DNA of 64,000 nucleotides from Symsagittifera roscoffensis (Eukaryota; Xenacoelomorpha; Acoela; Convolutidae), in NCBI RefSeq assembly GCF_963678635.1, contig NC_087064.1, positions 65,341,548 to 65,405,547 of the forward strand, written 5' to 3'. Position 1 is the first letter of the stretch, and every line of letters begins with the position of its first letter. Below are positions 11,947-23,040 of the stretch, in pieces. Below the pieces are notes generated by a model that was not told where the DNA came from, did not search any database, and saw nothing but the letters and a program-made list of their open reading frames with translations. A program made the position numbers and the translations under genes.

Positions 11947-12832
11947 TGTAACATTCGCCCAAATATCACACAGCGACGGAGCGTAGAAAAAGTACCTATC
12001 AACGACTGGCAGGCGTCAGTTACCTTAATTCTACTCGTTTTTCACCGTCTCGACCTTGCCAGTTGATTTTCTGGTCTGTTTAGGGCAAAGTAAAAAGTTA
12101 CCATTTTTAGGCCATCAGTCAAACGACTTTTGATCAGCTTTCGTTTGCATGCGAACACAACCACATAGCTGAGTCTCGGATCCTCAGACTACGTGATTGT
12201 CATTAAAAACACGGCTCGAACCACCTATTTCTATATGTTTTTGTGTGACAGTTTTATATTAAATCCATTGGAGATGGATTGACCCTTTCCTTTTTTCTAT
12301 CTACTCATGCTCTGAAATATTAAATAATAACGGTGTTAATTAAGATCTAGGACATTACAGCAGCTGTTATAGTCAGTTTACCCAGTCCCTTCACATATAA
12401 CAGTCTCTGGGGGACCAAGCCTCCGCTCCCGTGATTTTCTTGAGATAATACTCTTATCTCCTATATTTCGTGTCCCGGGAGGGTTCCGTGGTATTTCTCT
12501 TCCCCCCACTGAAGCCTCCGTCTCCACAAATATCTGTCGCTAAGGTCCTTATCGTGTGTTCTTGCCACGATAAGAGGCTCCGTAATTTTTCTGTCTCTGA
12601 TACAACTGTTCTTCACAATCTATATCGTGGTTCTGATTTTCGTCTTTTTTATTCAAAATGGCCATCTTTTTTCTATTTCTCAGAAATGTTCTTCTTCCAA
12701 TCGAAATTTTAAAAATAAAAATTCTAGAACATTCTGACCCTCCGTCGCAACACTTTTCTGTTCATAAGGCCTTTAGTCACTCTTTTTTCGGTCGCGGGAA
12801 GGTTGTGCTGTGTCATCCGGCAGAATGGCACA
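11947..12832 (-). repeat. 5' LTR of element 1
   Basis: The LTR is 886 bp in minus orientation. On the plus strand it begins TGTAACATTCGCCC and ends GGCAGAATGGCACA, giving TG...CA ends with an extended imperfect inverted repeat. It is homologous in layout to the LTRs of A and B, sharing the block around 12270-12300 and the TGTAACATTCGCCC end, but is clearly diverged from them. The distal part (12660-12832) recurs at 31878-32056. Confidence 0.85.
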
Positions 12833-13305
12833 ATATTCTGGTATTTTTGTAATTTTAAAAATTCGAATTGATGACGTAATAATTCTGAGAAGCGTCAAAA
12901 ACGGCCATTTTGGAAGAAAACCAGAATAAAATCAGAACAACAATAATTGCGATAGCGATAACGACGAGAATTGTGATTGAAAAACAACAACAAATTGCCG
13001 AGTTAGCAGAGATCGCTCCGGGTTGCAACTATTGTGACGCTACAATAGTTGCAAGGTCGTTCACAACAACGGTGAAGGGTAGAACACAGCCTTCCGGAAG
13101 GAAGATAAGGACGTTATTTCCCCGGATTCAGGAATCCAGAAGGGTCTCGGGAGTTGAACTGAAACTCTTTTATATAAACTTTTAGTTTCCCGGTTATGTC
13201 TTGAATTGAATTTAATTAACATTTGAATTCATTTTGCAAGGATGAGAAGCTAGGAGTTGGGGGAAAGGGTTGATCCATCTTCGATGGAGATGATGATTTT
13301 TATCT
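12833..13305 (+). repeat. Truncated 5' LTR of element A
   Basis: This matches the interior of the A 3' LTR (about 31141-31560), sharing blocks such as TTTTAAAAATTCGAA, the CCTTCCGG region and the GGTTGATCCATCTTCG block. The first ~130 bases are missing where element 1 abuts, and the last ~310 bases are missing at the right, so neither LTR end nor a primer-binding site remains. Confidence 0.8.
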
Positions 13306-14884
13306 ATCGTAATTTTTGACATATCGATATTTTTTGAAACGGAAAAAGCGCTAAATTAGTGTGTTACATCGTAACTGCACTACTATAATAGGTAGAACCG
13401 GTTAAGTTTAGTTCAGAAGTGGTTGGAACTATTTTGGTACCAAAAACCGAATTTTCGCGATTTTTGAGAAAACGGAACAATATAAAATCAGAAAATTTTT
13501 TGGATTTTTGAGTTAGGACAGTAAAAATAGTTGTTGGGATAACATTCACTAGTGAATCTACAGGTTATAAAACCCCCTTCCCGAAAGACTTCCGGATTAC
13601 AGAGAAATCGAACTTAACGTGTTTGATTCAGTGGATTCATCAATCCGGAGGGGTCCAGATAGCATAGTTTTTCGCAAATTTTTTCAACTAAAGCATTTTA
13701 GATCGGATTTTTTTCACTGAACTAGAAAAGTATAGGCCTTGTGAGCTCGGATCAAAAATTTTCAAGTCGAAAAGAACAAATTTGCGGAAAAAGTTAGGCG
13801 GAACCTATAAGAGAGAAATTTCTTGACTTTAGAAAAAAGACGTTTTTGTTAATAACTTTGGAACTACTGGACAGATCCAGTTAATCTTGGTACCATTAGA
13901 TCAGAAATTAGCTGAGCTTACTAATAGGAACAAAAGTTATTCGAAAAAAAAGCGTGAAAATTTTTTGAGATTGTTTTTAGCAAATTCACCAATTCGGGAG
14001 GGTAGACCCCTCACGTTTTATAAAAAAAATTTTTGGAAAGCCCTTACACCCCTACCAAAGGGTAGAAACGGTTGAATAAGGCAATTTTACGCTGTTCAAG
14101 AAGAATAGGGAAGGCTAAAGCCACCAGAAAACTTTGATAGAGCCGAAATTAGGCTAGCGATAAGACCCTTCACCGTTAGCGTGAATTGTCAAATAGGAGG
14201 CTTAACTTCAATCCGGAAGGATCTAAGGAAGGACCAAATACCCTTCCTAGTTGATACAAACAGCATAATAGCATCGGAGAACGTATCCGGAGGGGTATAG
14301 GTTGAAAATCAAGGAAGTCACAGAAGAGCTAATTTTACAAAACCGGAGGGGTCCCAATCAGGAGGGGTCCAAATTTTTCCTAATTCGGAGGGGTCCCAAT
14401 CCGGAGGGGTCTTGTTTTCACAAAACCGGAGGGGTCCCAATCCGGAGGGGTCTTACATTTGCTAACCCAGAGGGGTCCCAAACCGGAGGGGTCTCATTTT
14501 TGCCGATCCGGAGGGGTCCTATTTTTGCCAATCCGGAGGGGTACTGTTTTTATCAACCCGGAGGGGTATTTTTTTATTAAAGGACTTAGGCAAAAAGAAG
14601 AAAAAATAATAGTGAGGGGTAATTGGTTATTAGGAGACAGGCTAGGAACCAGTGACTGCACTGGTAACTTGCCTTTAAAGAAAAAGACCAGACCAAAAAA
14701 AAACAGGTCCAAACTCGGATATTCGCGACACTAAGTCTAAATTAAAAAAGAGTGTGTAACTCTTTGGTGTGGATTGAAATCCAAAACGTTTTTGAGAAAA
14801 GTGACTGCCCTGAGGATTTTAGTAAGGCTAGCTCGGGCAGTCCGAAGGCAAATATGTAACACAGTACTCGGTGGGTGGAATAGA
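13306..14884 (+). other. Leader-like non-coding stretch with GGAGGGGT repeats
   Basis: This lies between the broken LTR and the first recognisable gag sequence of A. It has no supported gene. It holds isolated GGAGGG motifs and then a dense array at 14341-14575. It may be what remains of the long leader of A or of a third element. It does not align with the N-terminal gag of B, which should lie here. Confidence 0.5.
14341..14575 (+). repeat. Short-unit repeat array, CCGGAGGGGTC type
   Basis: About a dozen copies of GGAGGGGT(C), mostly preceded by CC and separated by 10-25 bases of variable T-rich sequence, run through this stretch. It resembles the GGAGGGT cluster of the element 1 leader, but with one more G and tighter spacing. 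The peptides it would encode are by-products of the repeat. Confidence 0.85.
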
Positions 14885-16674
14885 CGGGAGAGGGAGATTC
14901 CGGTAACAGGAGACATGCGAGCCCAGGGAGGAGTCATGTGGGCCAAGGGGGGAACAGTAAAGGCGATTCGGATTGCAGGGATGCACCGAATACAAAGCCC
15001 TTAACAAGGTGCGATGAAACTCAGGCGGGGCACTCAAGAGATGCTACGGCAATGGCTACAGCCTTTGAACCCCTAAACAGGTCTTTGGAGACATTCCTGA
15101 CGAAGTTATCCAGAACTAATGAACGCAGTGAGAAGTCTGGAAGAGTCTTTAAGAAATCAAGATGCTATAAAGACGAATCTGACGGCTGCATTGACACCTG
15201 GATAGAGGTGATGAAACTGTGTTTTGCGGAAGAAGACCTGTCAGAAAGGCAAGAGTGCAGTGCGCTCACCAGTAACTTAGAAGGGACAGCCATAAACTGT
15301 GTGATGGCCAAAAAGCAATATCAGCCGGATACTGCTGATAAAATCTTCGAAATCTTGTTGAATCGTTTTGGCTCAGGGGTGCAGGGACACCAAGCAATGA
15401 TGCGCTTCGAGAAAAGGAGGCAACGACAAGATGAGACCATAAACAAGTTTCTAGACGATTTGGAGATGCTTAGGAGGCGTAGCCAACCGGACGAGTCGAA
15501 CAGGAGGATGAACCTGGCGTTAGCCTCAAAATTCATCGATGGTGTGAAGAACGATGAACTTCGAACAATGCTAGCAACGCATCACACACCACTATCAACC
15601 AATGCGCCAACACCAGAGGAGTTGAGGCCCAATCAAAAGAGTATCTTTTGTTGAAACCTCCTTGGATATTATACGAACAATTATGGCAATTTTAACAACG
15701 GACCAGCAAACCAAGGGAACAACTGGTACAAACCGAGGGATGATATGGACAAGAGACGCTCTTGTGCCAATTGCAGCTCAACGGACCATCATGTGTCAGC
15801 ATGCCCAACTTATAAACAGGGCATGAAAGCAATAGGCTTTAGCCTCGAGAACGAAGATGCGTCAGAAGTCGATCATGAAGATTTCATGAGGGCAATAATT
15901 GCAAAATTCGGCCCGAGGACGAAGAAAATGCAAGCGGTAACTGAAGAGACATGCGAACCGGAACCAGTGACTGCGGCCGATGACTTCAAGATTGATTATA
16001 GGGCAGCCGCGAGGGATGCTCTAATTAGAGTGCAGCAGGAACTGGTGACAAAAGAGATCGAACAAAAATTGAAACTCGAACTGGAAAAGGAGAAACTACA
16101 GGAGAAACTGTATACCTTCGAGGCAACAGAAGTCGAAGAGACAAAGGCATCAAGTAGTTTGAGCATGAAACTTAATGTGATCTCCGGTCAGAGGTTCGGC
16201 ATGGTGCCGCAAGGAAGCAAAATACGTTCAATAATCTCGGTAGCAGGACAACAGGTAATCAGAAATCTGAGTGAACCATCGGAGTTCACTTTGATGCATT
16301 TGGACACATATGCAGATTATCTGAGGCAGGTGGAGCCACGCACTGAGTCAAGAGCTGTGCGAGCAATACTAACAACGGGTGGCCCTCGCATAAAGAAGCT
16401 TCATGGACGCTACGTGGAAGTATATGGGCCGTATCAAGTGATGCTGAACGTGGATGGAATCAGTATCTACACTAGGACTGTAACAACAGATAGTGACCAA
16501 ATAGGGCAGATCTATTTGGGTGAGGAGGAACTCAAAGTCCGCAGGATAGGCCATGACGCCACCATGGAACAAGACGCAGTACACATTGGGTACGAAGCAG
16601 ATGTGACTGCACATCTGCTCGACACCAACGGAAAAAAATCGGAGTCACAGGGCTTGTGGACACAGGAGCGGTAG
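14885..16674 (+). pseudogene. gag: gag of element A (truncated and frameshifted)
   Basis: Homology to B Gag begins near 14885 in one frame and continues from 14938 in another. The capsid-like region (CYKDESDGCIDTWIEV onward) runs to 15654, where a frameshift and stop interrupt it. It resumes at 15745 with a single CCHC knuckle (CANC...HHVSAC, starting 15763). The second knuckle present in element 1 and B is missing because of a deletion after FGPR. The segment to 16674 corresponds to the Gag-protease spacer and the start of the protease region. About 330 N-terminal residues present in B are absent. Confidence 0.88.
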
Positions 16675-17156
16675 TGAGTGTGATGCCGATAAAAACTTGG
16701 GAATGAATGGGCTTCACGAGGGAAGCTCTAATTTCAACGAATCTCCGACTGGCCGCCGCTAATCGAGGAGCAATTTACGTAGCCGGAAGAACACCAATAA
16801 TGGTTCTCCACATGGGAGGACGAGATCTTTGGATGAGCTTCCTGGTGGTAGAGAATTTGGACGACGCCGACCAATTCATCTTAGGCAGAGATTTCGTCAG
16901 CAATTTTGACGAGATGATCGATTTGAACAACGGTCTAATTAGGATTAGGAACCCGGATTGGAAGTATGTTAAGAAACCATTTAATAGGATAATAACAGAC
17001 GAAAACAAGGTACCAATTTTTTTAGACAGAAAAGTAAAACTACAGCCGAGACATGCAATAGTAGCAATTTTTAGAATGAGAAATTTAAATTCGTTAATTG
17101 ATAGTAAACAGGTTTGTTTGGTACCGAATCCAAATAGTCAAAGCTCAGTGATTTAA
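16640..17156 (+). pseudogene. Retropepsin region of element A
   Basis: The active-site region (a DTGAVVSVMP-like peptide) sits near 16655-16690 and is split by a frameshift and a stop around 16672-16706. The rest, including a flap-like region and the conserved ILGRDF motif, is open from 16707 to 17156. Comparison with B (52135-52143 for DTG) shows the same order. The single-domain aspartic protease would cleave the Gag-Pol polyprotein in a working element; here it is broken. Confidence 0.85.
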
Positions 17157-19580
17157 GGCCGGAGCTTCTCGGTAACGCAAAATGGACTGTGTGTCAGGTG
17201 TTATTAAACACACTGGACACCACGGTTTCAATCCAGCGTGGAAAGAAGCTTGATTACGCTTCGCCGATGAGGACCGACTATGAGAGACACAAAACTTCAA
17301 GAAATTTAGTGTGAAAGACTGTCCTTATCAAGCCAATAAAGATAACATTTTTAAAAAAATTAATGAAATTAAATCTATTCGTAAATTGTTTTCAATGAAG
17401 TTCGACACGGACGACGGCTTATCGGGCTGCTCGAATTTTCCGGAACGCCCCTAGTCATATGAACTAGAGTCTGACAAACCGGTTTTGCCAGAGAAGAACA
17501 CTTAAAAGGGAAAATAGGCGAGGGAGATTTCGAGCTACTACGGGAGGTTTTAAATGGGAACGCGGATGTATTTTCAAGACATAAGGCGGATATCGGTTGC
17601 TGTAATTTCGTCGAACAGGAAGTCGAACTTGAGGAAGGCGCCGTTCCCCATAGGGAAGACGCAAGACGAATGACGCTACATAAATCGGAAGCGTGCCGAG
17701 CGGAAATAGAAATGTTGCTCGAATACGACATGATAGAACCCTCGAAATTGCCATGGGCTTGCGGGGTAGTAATGGCGAAAAAGAAAGGGGGCAGCTTAGG
17801 TTTGGACTTGGGTTCTGCCTTCTGGCAGGTCCCTCTGCGGAAGAAGGATAGAGAAAAGACCGGATTCGCGTGTGAGTTGGGGTTGTACCAGTGGAAGAGG
17901 ATGCCTTTCGGCTTGTGCAACCCAACGGCCCCTTTTCAAAGACTGATGGCTCAGGCTTTGACCAGAGTGACAAAAAAGTACGGTAATCTCGTGATGTGTT
18001 ACGTGGATGACGTAATCATGGCAACACCGACCCTGGAAGACCATATTGATCGGCTAGATGAGGTCTTTGGATGCATGAAAAGAGCAGGCTTGAAATGCAA
18101 ACCATCGAAATGTGAAATCCTTAGGGATTCAATCAAGTACCTGGGAAGAATGGTGGACAGGCATGGTGTGAGGCCGGACCCGGAAGCAGTAGAAGATGTG
18201 TTGACATGGAAGGCTCCCAGAACGGACACACAGCTCCTGAGCTTCCTAGGGTTTGCCAACTACTACCGTGAGTTCATAAAAGGATATGCAGACAAGGTGT
18301 ATCCAATGCAGAAGCTGATGCGCAACAAAGGAAAGAAGTTCGAATGGAACGATGAAGCACAAATTGCCTTCGAGAACTTAAAGCGAGAACTGTGCGAAGA
18401 GCCAGTGCTAGGCATGCCTACAGAAAAGGGCATGTATTTTCTTGACACAGACGCATCGGTAGTAGCCATCTCAGGAATATTGCATCAGGAGCAAGAATGG
18501 AATGGAAGAACGGTTCTCCATCCCATTGCATATGACAGTAAGGTGTTAAGTGACACTGAGATGAAATATGGTGCAACAAAAGCAGAAATGTTTGCAGTAG
18601 TCACATTTGTGGAAAAGTGCCGCGCATACTTGGGGAGCGCTCCCTTTAAGTTACGCGTGGACAATAGGGCGTTATCCTGGTTAAAGACATACTCGATGGA
18701 TCAGAGTTGTATAGGAAGGTGGATAGTAAGATTAGATGGCTACCACATGATAATCGAGCACAGGATGCGTAACAAACACCAGAACGCTGACAGCGTCAAC
18801 AAGAAAACCGAGTTTTATGAAAGACTGGAACAGAAGCAAGCCAATCAGGCGGAGATAAAGGAAGGAGTTTTGTTTCTGGACAAAGAAACCTATGAAGCAC
18901 TTCCCTTGACGAGGTGGTTGGACAAGTCTGAACATCCGATTCCAGGGCACCCTGAGTTACCTGTAGAGAAAGCAGCCGAGATAAAGATCCTATCCAAGGA
19001 GGACCCGGTCCCCTTGGATCTGTTGCTGCGCTCAAACCTGGTCCAGCAAGAACTCTCCCGCATGAACATAAACAGCCTCTCATTATTGGATAAAACGGTG
19101 CAGGTCTCACCGCAAGTGATGCGGATGCTGGGTGGATCGTTAGAAAGAGAAGTGACCAGAGATGACCTCGAGGGGGCAGCAGCAGTGGCATCACTGGCAG
19201 TCAGGGAGAAGGTGAAGATCATGCCGTCCAGACGACAACACGAAGGGAACGAGAGGGGTTGTAGGACAATAGTTCAGCAACTAGTATCCTCAATACCACA
19301 CGAGGTTTTAACCAGTACTTGTTACGGACGGAAAGAACAGGGGAGCAATACGCGAAGGAAAACCGTTACCTTTGTGGACCAGGATAAAGAAGGTGAAAGG
19401 GTAGAAATAAACCTGGTGCAAGATTGTTTGTCCGGGGAGACGAACGATGGGAAGAGCCAGCGAGTTCAAGATCAACATCCGGGACAAGGAAGTTTGTCCG
19501 GGGAGTCTGATGTAGATGAGGAAGTTCCTGATGCGAAGCAGGACCTGGGGAACAAAGTTTTGTCCGGGGAGTTCAGATGA
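17157..19580 (+). pseudogene. pol: RT and RNase H of element A
   Basis: The first ~510 bases hold the decayed connector and RT N-terminus with several stops. From 17670 to 19580 a 636-codon frame covers RT and RNase H. The part with the first half of the palm found in element 1 and B is deleted in frame, so KKKGG joins directly to LDLGSAF. YVDD is intact at 18000-18011. RNase H starts with LDTDAS near 18440 and the connection domain follows. Downstream the linker contains three LSGE repeats (19427-19571), coded by TTTGTCCGGGGAG, and the frame stops at 19578. Confidence 0.9.
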
Positions 19581-22225
19581 ATGAGAAGAAAGCACAGAAC
19601 TGACCCAGCAGATGGTGCAGACTCCGTCGCAGACTCTTCTACAGAGGACAACTCCCGAAACTCAGGAATTGACACCTACTCAGACAGGAACTCGAGCTCA
19701 GGATCGGAACTGTCAGAATTAGCGATCCACACACTACTAGTGGAAACTCGAGCAAGGGATCTGGATAGAGAGGTACACCAGGACCCTGATAGTGATCGCT
19801 ACCTCAAACCAGGTGAAAGAGTCTTTAAAACGCAGCGGATGATCTGGAGACAATAGCAGTATCGAAACGTTCGATGAATCTATTGCCGCAAAAAGAGGTA
19901 GTCAGAACTGATATTCAGCCATTCGAACAGGAAACACAGCCATTGGCAAGGATTTGGTGCGTTAAGATGGAAGAGGATACGCATCGGACCAATGAGCTGA
20001 ATAGTCAGATGAGGGTCATGAAGACGTACTTGAAGGCGAGATACAGACTCTCGGATGTTCTAAGGGCGCAGAGAAATTACCGCATGACAAGCAACATGAA
20101 AAGGTGGATCGAAAATGGAACTCCGGACAAAGGAGACCTCGAGGAAGACAGTTACCGCATTCTGAGACAGTATTTCATGCAGAAAGAGGGAAGGTTGTAC
20201 TTGAACAAGGACGGGATTGTGGCTTGCAAGAGAAGAGAAGAAGACAAAGTCCTATACAAGTATAACGCAATAGTGTTGCCGCAACTCTATCAGACAGAAC
20301 TATTATTTAGGTCGCTTGATCAGATGGGCCATCAAGGGATCGAAAAAGTGTATCAGAGGATCCTGAAGCGCTTTGAGTGGCCTGGAATGAAAAAGGCATG
20401 TGAGAAGTGGGTAACAGCGTGCCTGTCATGCCAACAGGTCAAGGATCCAAGGAAATTGCTATTTCCTTTACAGTCGACCGAGTCGTCTGAATTCAACGAG
20501 GTGGTGCAGAAAAATCACCAAAAGATATGCATGACAGACAGTGGTTATAATCAAGTCTTGGTCATGATAGATCACTTCACGAAGTATGCAGAGGCCGTGC
20601 CCTGCTTAACAGCCTCATCAGAAGAGACATGCGACCACCTGATCAATACGTGGATAGCGAGACATGGTTGTCCGATGACGTTTCAATCGGATAACGGAAC
20701 AGCTTTCGTAGGAGAACTAACAAAAGATCTTATGAGACGCTCACAGGTTGCTCAAGCTCATTCCACGACATACCATACCCAGACAAATGGCTTAGTGGAA
20801 AGGTAGAATTGAACGTTAGTGTCGATGCTGAGAGTATATTGTTCCAGGTACATGACCGATTGGGACAGATATCTTCCACAGGTGATGGGAGCTTACAATA
20901 GCACACAAAATTCCACCACCGGAGTTAGCCCACACATGATGCTGACAGGGTACGAGAAGTCTTTGCCCTTGACTTTCTTCTACCCATAGTATGAGGGGAA
21001 GAAGACGTCACCACAGGTCTATGTAAGGGATGTAATTAGACGTCAGCAAGAGTTGAACCACTTGTGTAGACAAATTACTCAGCAAGCACAGGCAAGGCAG
21101 AGGAAAAGATTTGACAAGAAAGCAGCTGGTGCAAAAGCTTACTCGGTAGGAGATTACGTATGGGTATTTCAAAACGTCATACCACCGAAAGGAACAAAAA
21201 AGCTTTAAAAAAAGGGAAGGGGACCCCTCATGATTACGGAAGTGCACCAAGAGGGACGCTTTTATAGACTGAGTACTGGTCGAGCCGCTCATTACAAAAA
21301 TATTAAGCCACACAATCCATCGAGAGAAGACTGGTGTATACCTGCAGACATGGAAGAAGGGGATTATCTAATGATGGACCCTACTTGTGAGGTCAATGAG
21401 AAGGGCACCAGGGGAAAGAACGATGGAAATGAGGTCATAGAGGAAGGAACAAGTGCACCACTGGACCTGGACCCAAATGATGTGATTGAAGCAGACGATG
21501 AAACTTTACCCTACGCAGAAGAGGACTGGCAAGACCCTGAACAAAGGGAGGCTCCTAAGAACTTGGAACCGGATCTTCCGTTCACGATACAGACTCGTCA
21601 GAATGACAGGATAAGATCGAAGAAGAAATATAACCCTTACGACGACGATTTTGTAGTGGACAGGATAGACCTAAAGAAGATAGGGGAAGAGGTAGTGGGT
21701 CTAGAGGAAATAACTGTGTCACAGGAAATTGACATAGTCAATGATCACGACGATGAGTGGATCGATGACCGGTCGAAACCCAAGGAAGAATTCGACGACG
21801 AGTAACAGCAGTCATATGAACAAGATTTGACGAATTTGCGTGTCTTGGAAAGGCTGAACGAAATGACGTCGGACCCAAAGGAGACCAGTGTCACGATTCA
21901 AGATGTAGATCGTGAAAGCATAAAATACATGAAAACCGAACAAGAAGATCCTTCCTGGGCTGCCCAGGAGGGCCGACTACTCATTCCGGCTTCCAATCTC
22001 AACTTGATACCCGGTATGCGATTGACGGGGACGTCGATAGATATTTTTGTCCGGGGAGTGGGGGTAGGACTTGCCCATACTGAAAATTTATTAATAAAAA
22101 AATTAAGAATAGCAAGAGAGACAGGGGATTTAGAAGCAGAAACAGGCGAAGAACCTAAGAAACCTGACATAAGGAGGGTAGTTGAGTCATATTTCAACTT
22201 AACAAATGAATATTCAAGTAGCATA
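19581..22225 (+). pseudogene. pol: Integrase and acidic C-terminal tail of element A
   Basis: Frames at 19581-19856 and 19874-20806 hold the linker, the HHCC zinc finger (HQG near 20332, CLSC near 20420) and the DDE core with SDNG at 20687-20698 and the catalytic Glu at 20798-20800. The next codons are TAG and, two codons later, TGA, where B has Gln and Arg. The C-terminal domain with a GPF-like motif and the acidic tail resume at about 21230-21805 and 21827 onward. The tail is fused in frame to the macro domain that follows. Confidence 0.88.
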
Positions 22226-22667
22226 ATACAAACAGACAGCGATTTCATACTCACGGATAGAACATGTGCAATAGCAATCACAGCGGACATGAGTTTTAAG
22301 ACAGCGTTAGCAGCAGATTTTCAAAGAGAATATAAAAACATAGAATTCCTTTGGAAGCAAAGACGAGGAATAAGGGGCGTAGCAGCCTTGCCTCCGGCGG
22401 CGTCACAGATACCGGGAAAATACCTATGTTTCTTAGTGACACGCGACGGAGAAGCGGCACGTAGACCCGGAAAACCTAGTCTTGTCCTTGACGAGATTGA
22501 GAGACTTCCTCGTGGAAAGGGATGTGAAGGAGCTTTCTATTCCAGTGTACGACCCGAACAGAGGACGCCTGCATCCTCGAGAACTGTACGCACTCACACA
22601 CGTAATCTTCTCTGATACTAATATACAAGTATACTTACATAAGAAATATTACTTAAGTATAGGCTGA
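22226..22667 (+). pseudogene. Macro domain (OARD1/TARG1-like) at the C-terminus of element A Pol
   Basis: The fold signature is readable in order: IAIAITADMSFKTALAADF (equivalent to the ADP-ribose loop of OARD1, with small residues before a helix and then an Ala-rich helix), GVAALPPAA, the strand YLCFLVTR, a helix with LTRLRDFLVE, the strand KELSIPVYD, and FSDTNIQVYL. A 2-base deletion near 22445, relative to B, shifts the C-terminal half into the frame 22482-22667. The position equivalent to the OARD1 catalytic Lys is Arg (VTR), and the G-x-G-L-D motif is replaced by PNRGRLHP, so hydrolase activity may be lost even in an intact copy. Assignment rests on pattern recognition, not a search. Confidence 0.75.
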
Positions 22668-22957
22668 GTTAAGGTGACATGCAAGAGGGTGTCAGACTAA
22701 AGTAGGCAATGTGTGTTTAGTTATGGTATGTGTTATGTTATTAAGGTCCTGGGTAAGAAGGAGTTAGTGACCAACTACTGAATAACGATCTTAGGAATAG
22801 ATCCAAAGTTTGGACTGTCCAATCTTAGGTCGAATTCCAAAATTTTAGAGACCGATTGATTTTAACTAATTTTAGGATCAAGATCTTTTTATCCGACTGT
22901 TTTAAATAAATTTTAACGGGAAGTTAAGGTGAAACAGACAAGTGTGATATTCGCGAC

Positions 22958-22968
22958 CTCTTTTCTAG
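22958..22968 (+). promoter_or_regulatory. Candidate 3' splice site before the third coding region of A
   Basis: A pyrimidine-rich run ending in CTAG, followed by ATCCTGATTGAT, lies about 70 bases upstream of the ATG at 23041. The same motif occurs at the same place in B (46793-46806) although surrounding non-coding sequence has diverged. A spliced subgenomic RNA is the usual way LTR elements express a third gene; that use here is inferred. Confidence 0.4.
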
Positions 22969-23040
22969 ATCCTGATTGATTTTTTAATTGCTCACTTGAG
23001 TCAAACCTTGAATCAAATCGAATCAAAACCTGAAAAGAGA

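Larger units (their letters stand above)
1..12832 (-). mobile_element. Element 1: giant Ty3/gypsy LTR retrotransposon, 3' part outside window
   Basis: In minus-strand order this comprises a 5' LTR (11947-12832), a primer-binding site (11916-11934), a long non-coding leader (8814-11915), and gag-pro-pol running off the left edge. Domain order (Gag with two CCHC knuckles, DTGA protease, RT with YVDD, RNase H, integrase) identifies Ty3/gypsy. It is the best preserved of the three elements here: one reading frame survives over 8.8 kb with one stop. The window ends just before the point where elements A and B encode a macro domain, so the macro domain and third coding region of this copy, if present, are not visible. 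Its right LTR end abuts a truncated LTR of element A, suggesting it inserted into that LTR. Confidence 0.93.

Noticed and set aside
12910-13185. 91-codon ORF
   Set aside because: It lies wholly in the truncated LTR of A and is not kept in the other LTR copies.
14302-14734. Repetitive peptides rich in RRGP and PEGS
   Set aside because: By-product of the GGAGGGGTC repeat; all frames are similarly open.
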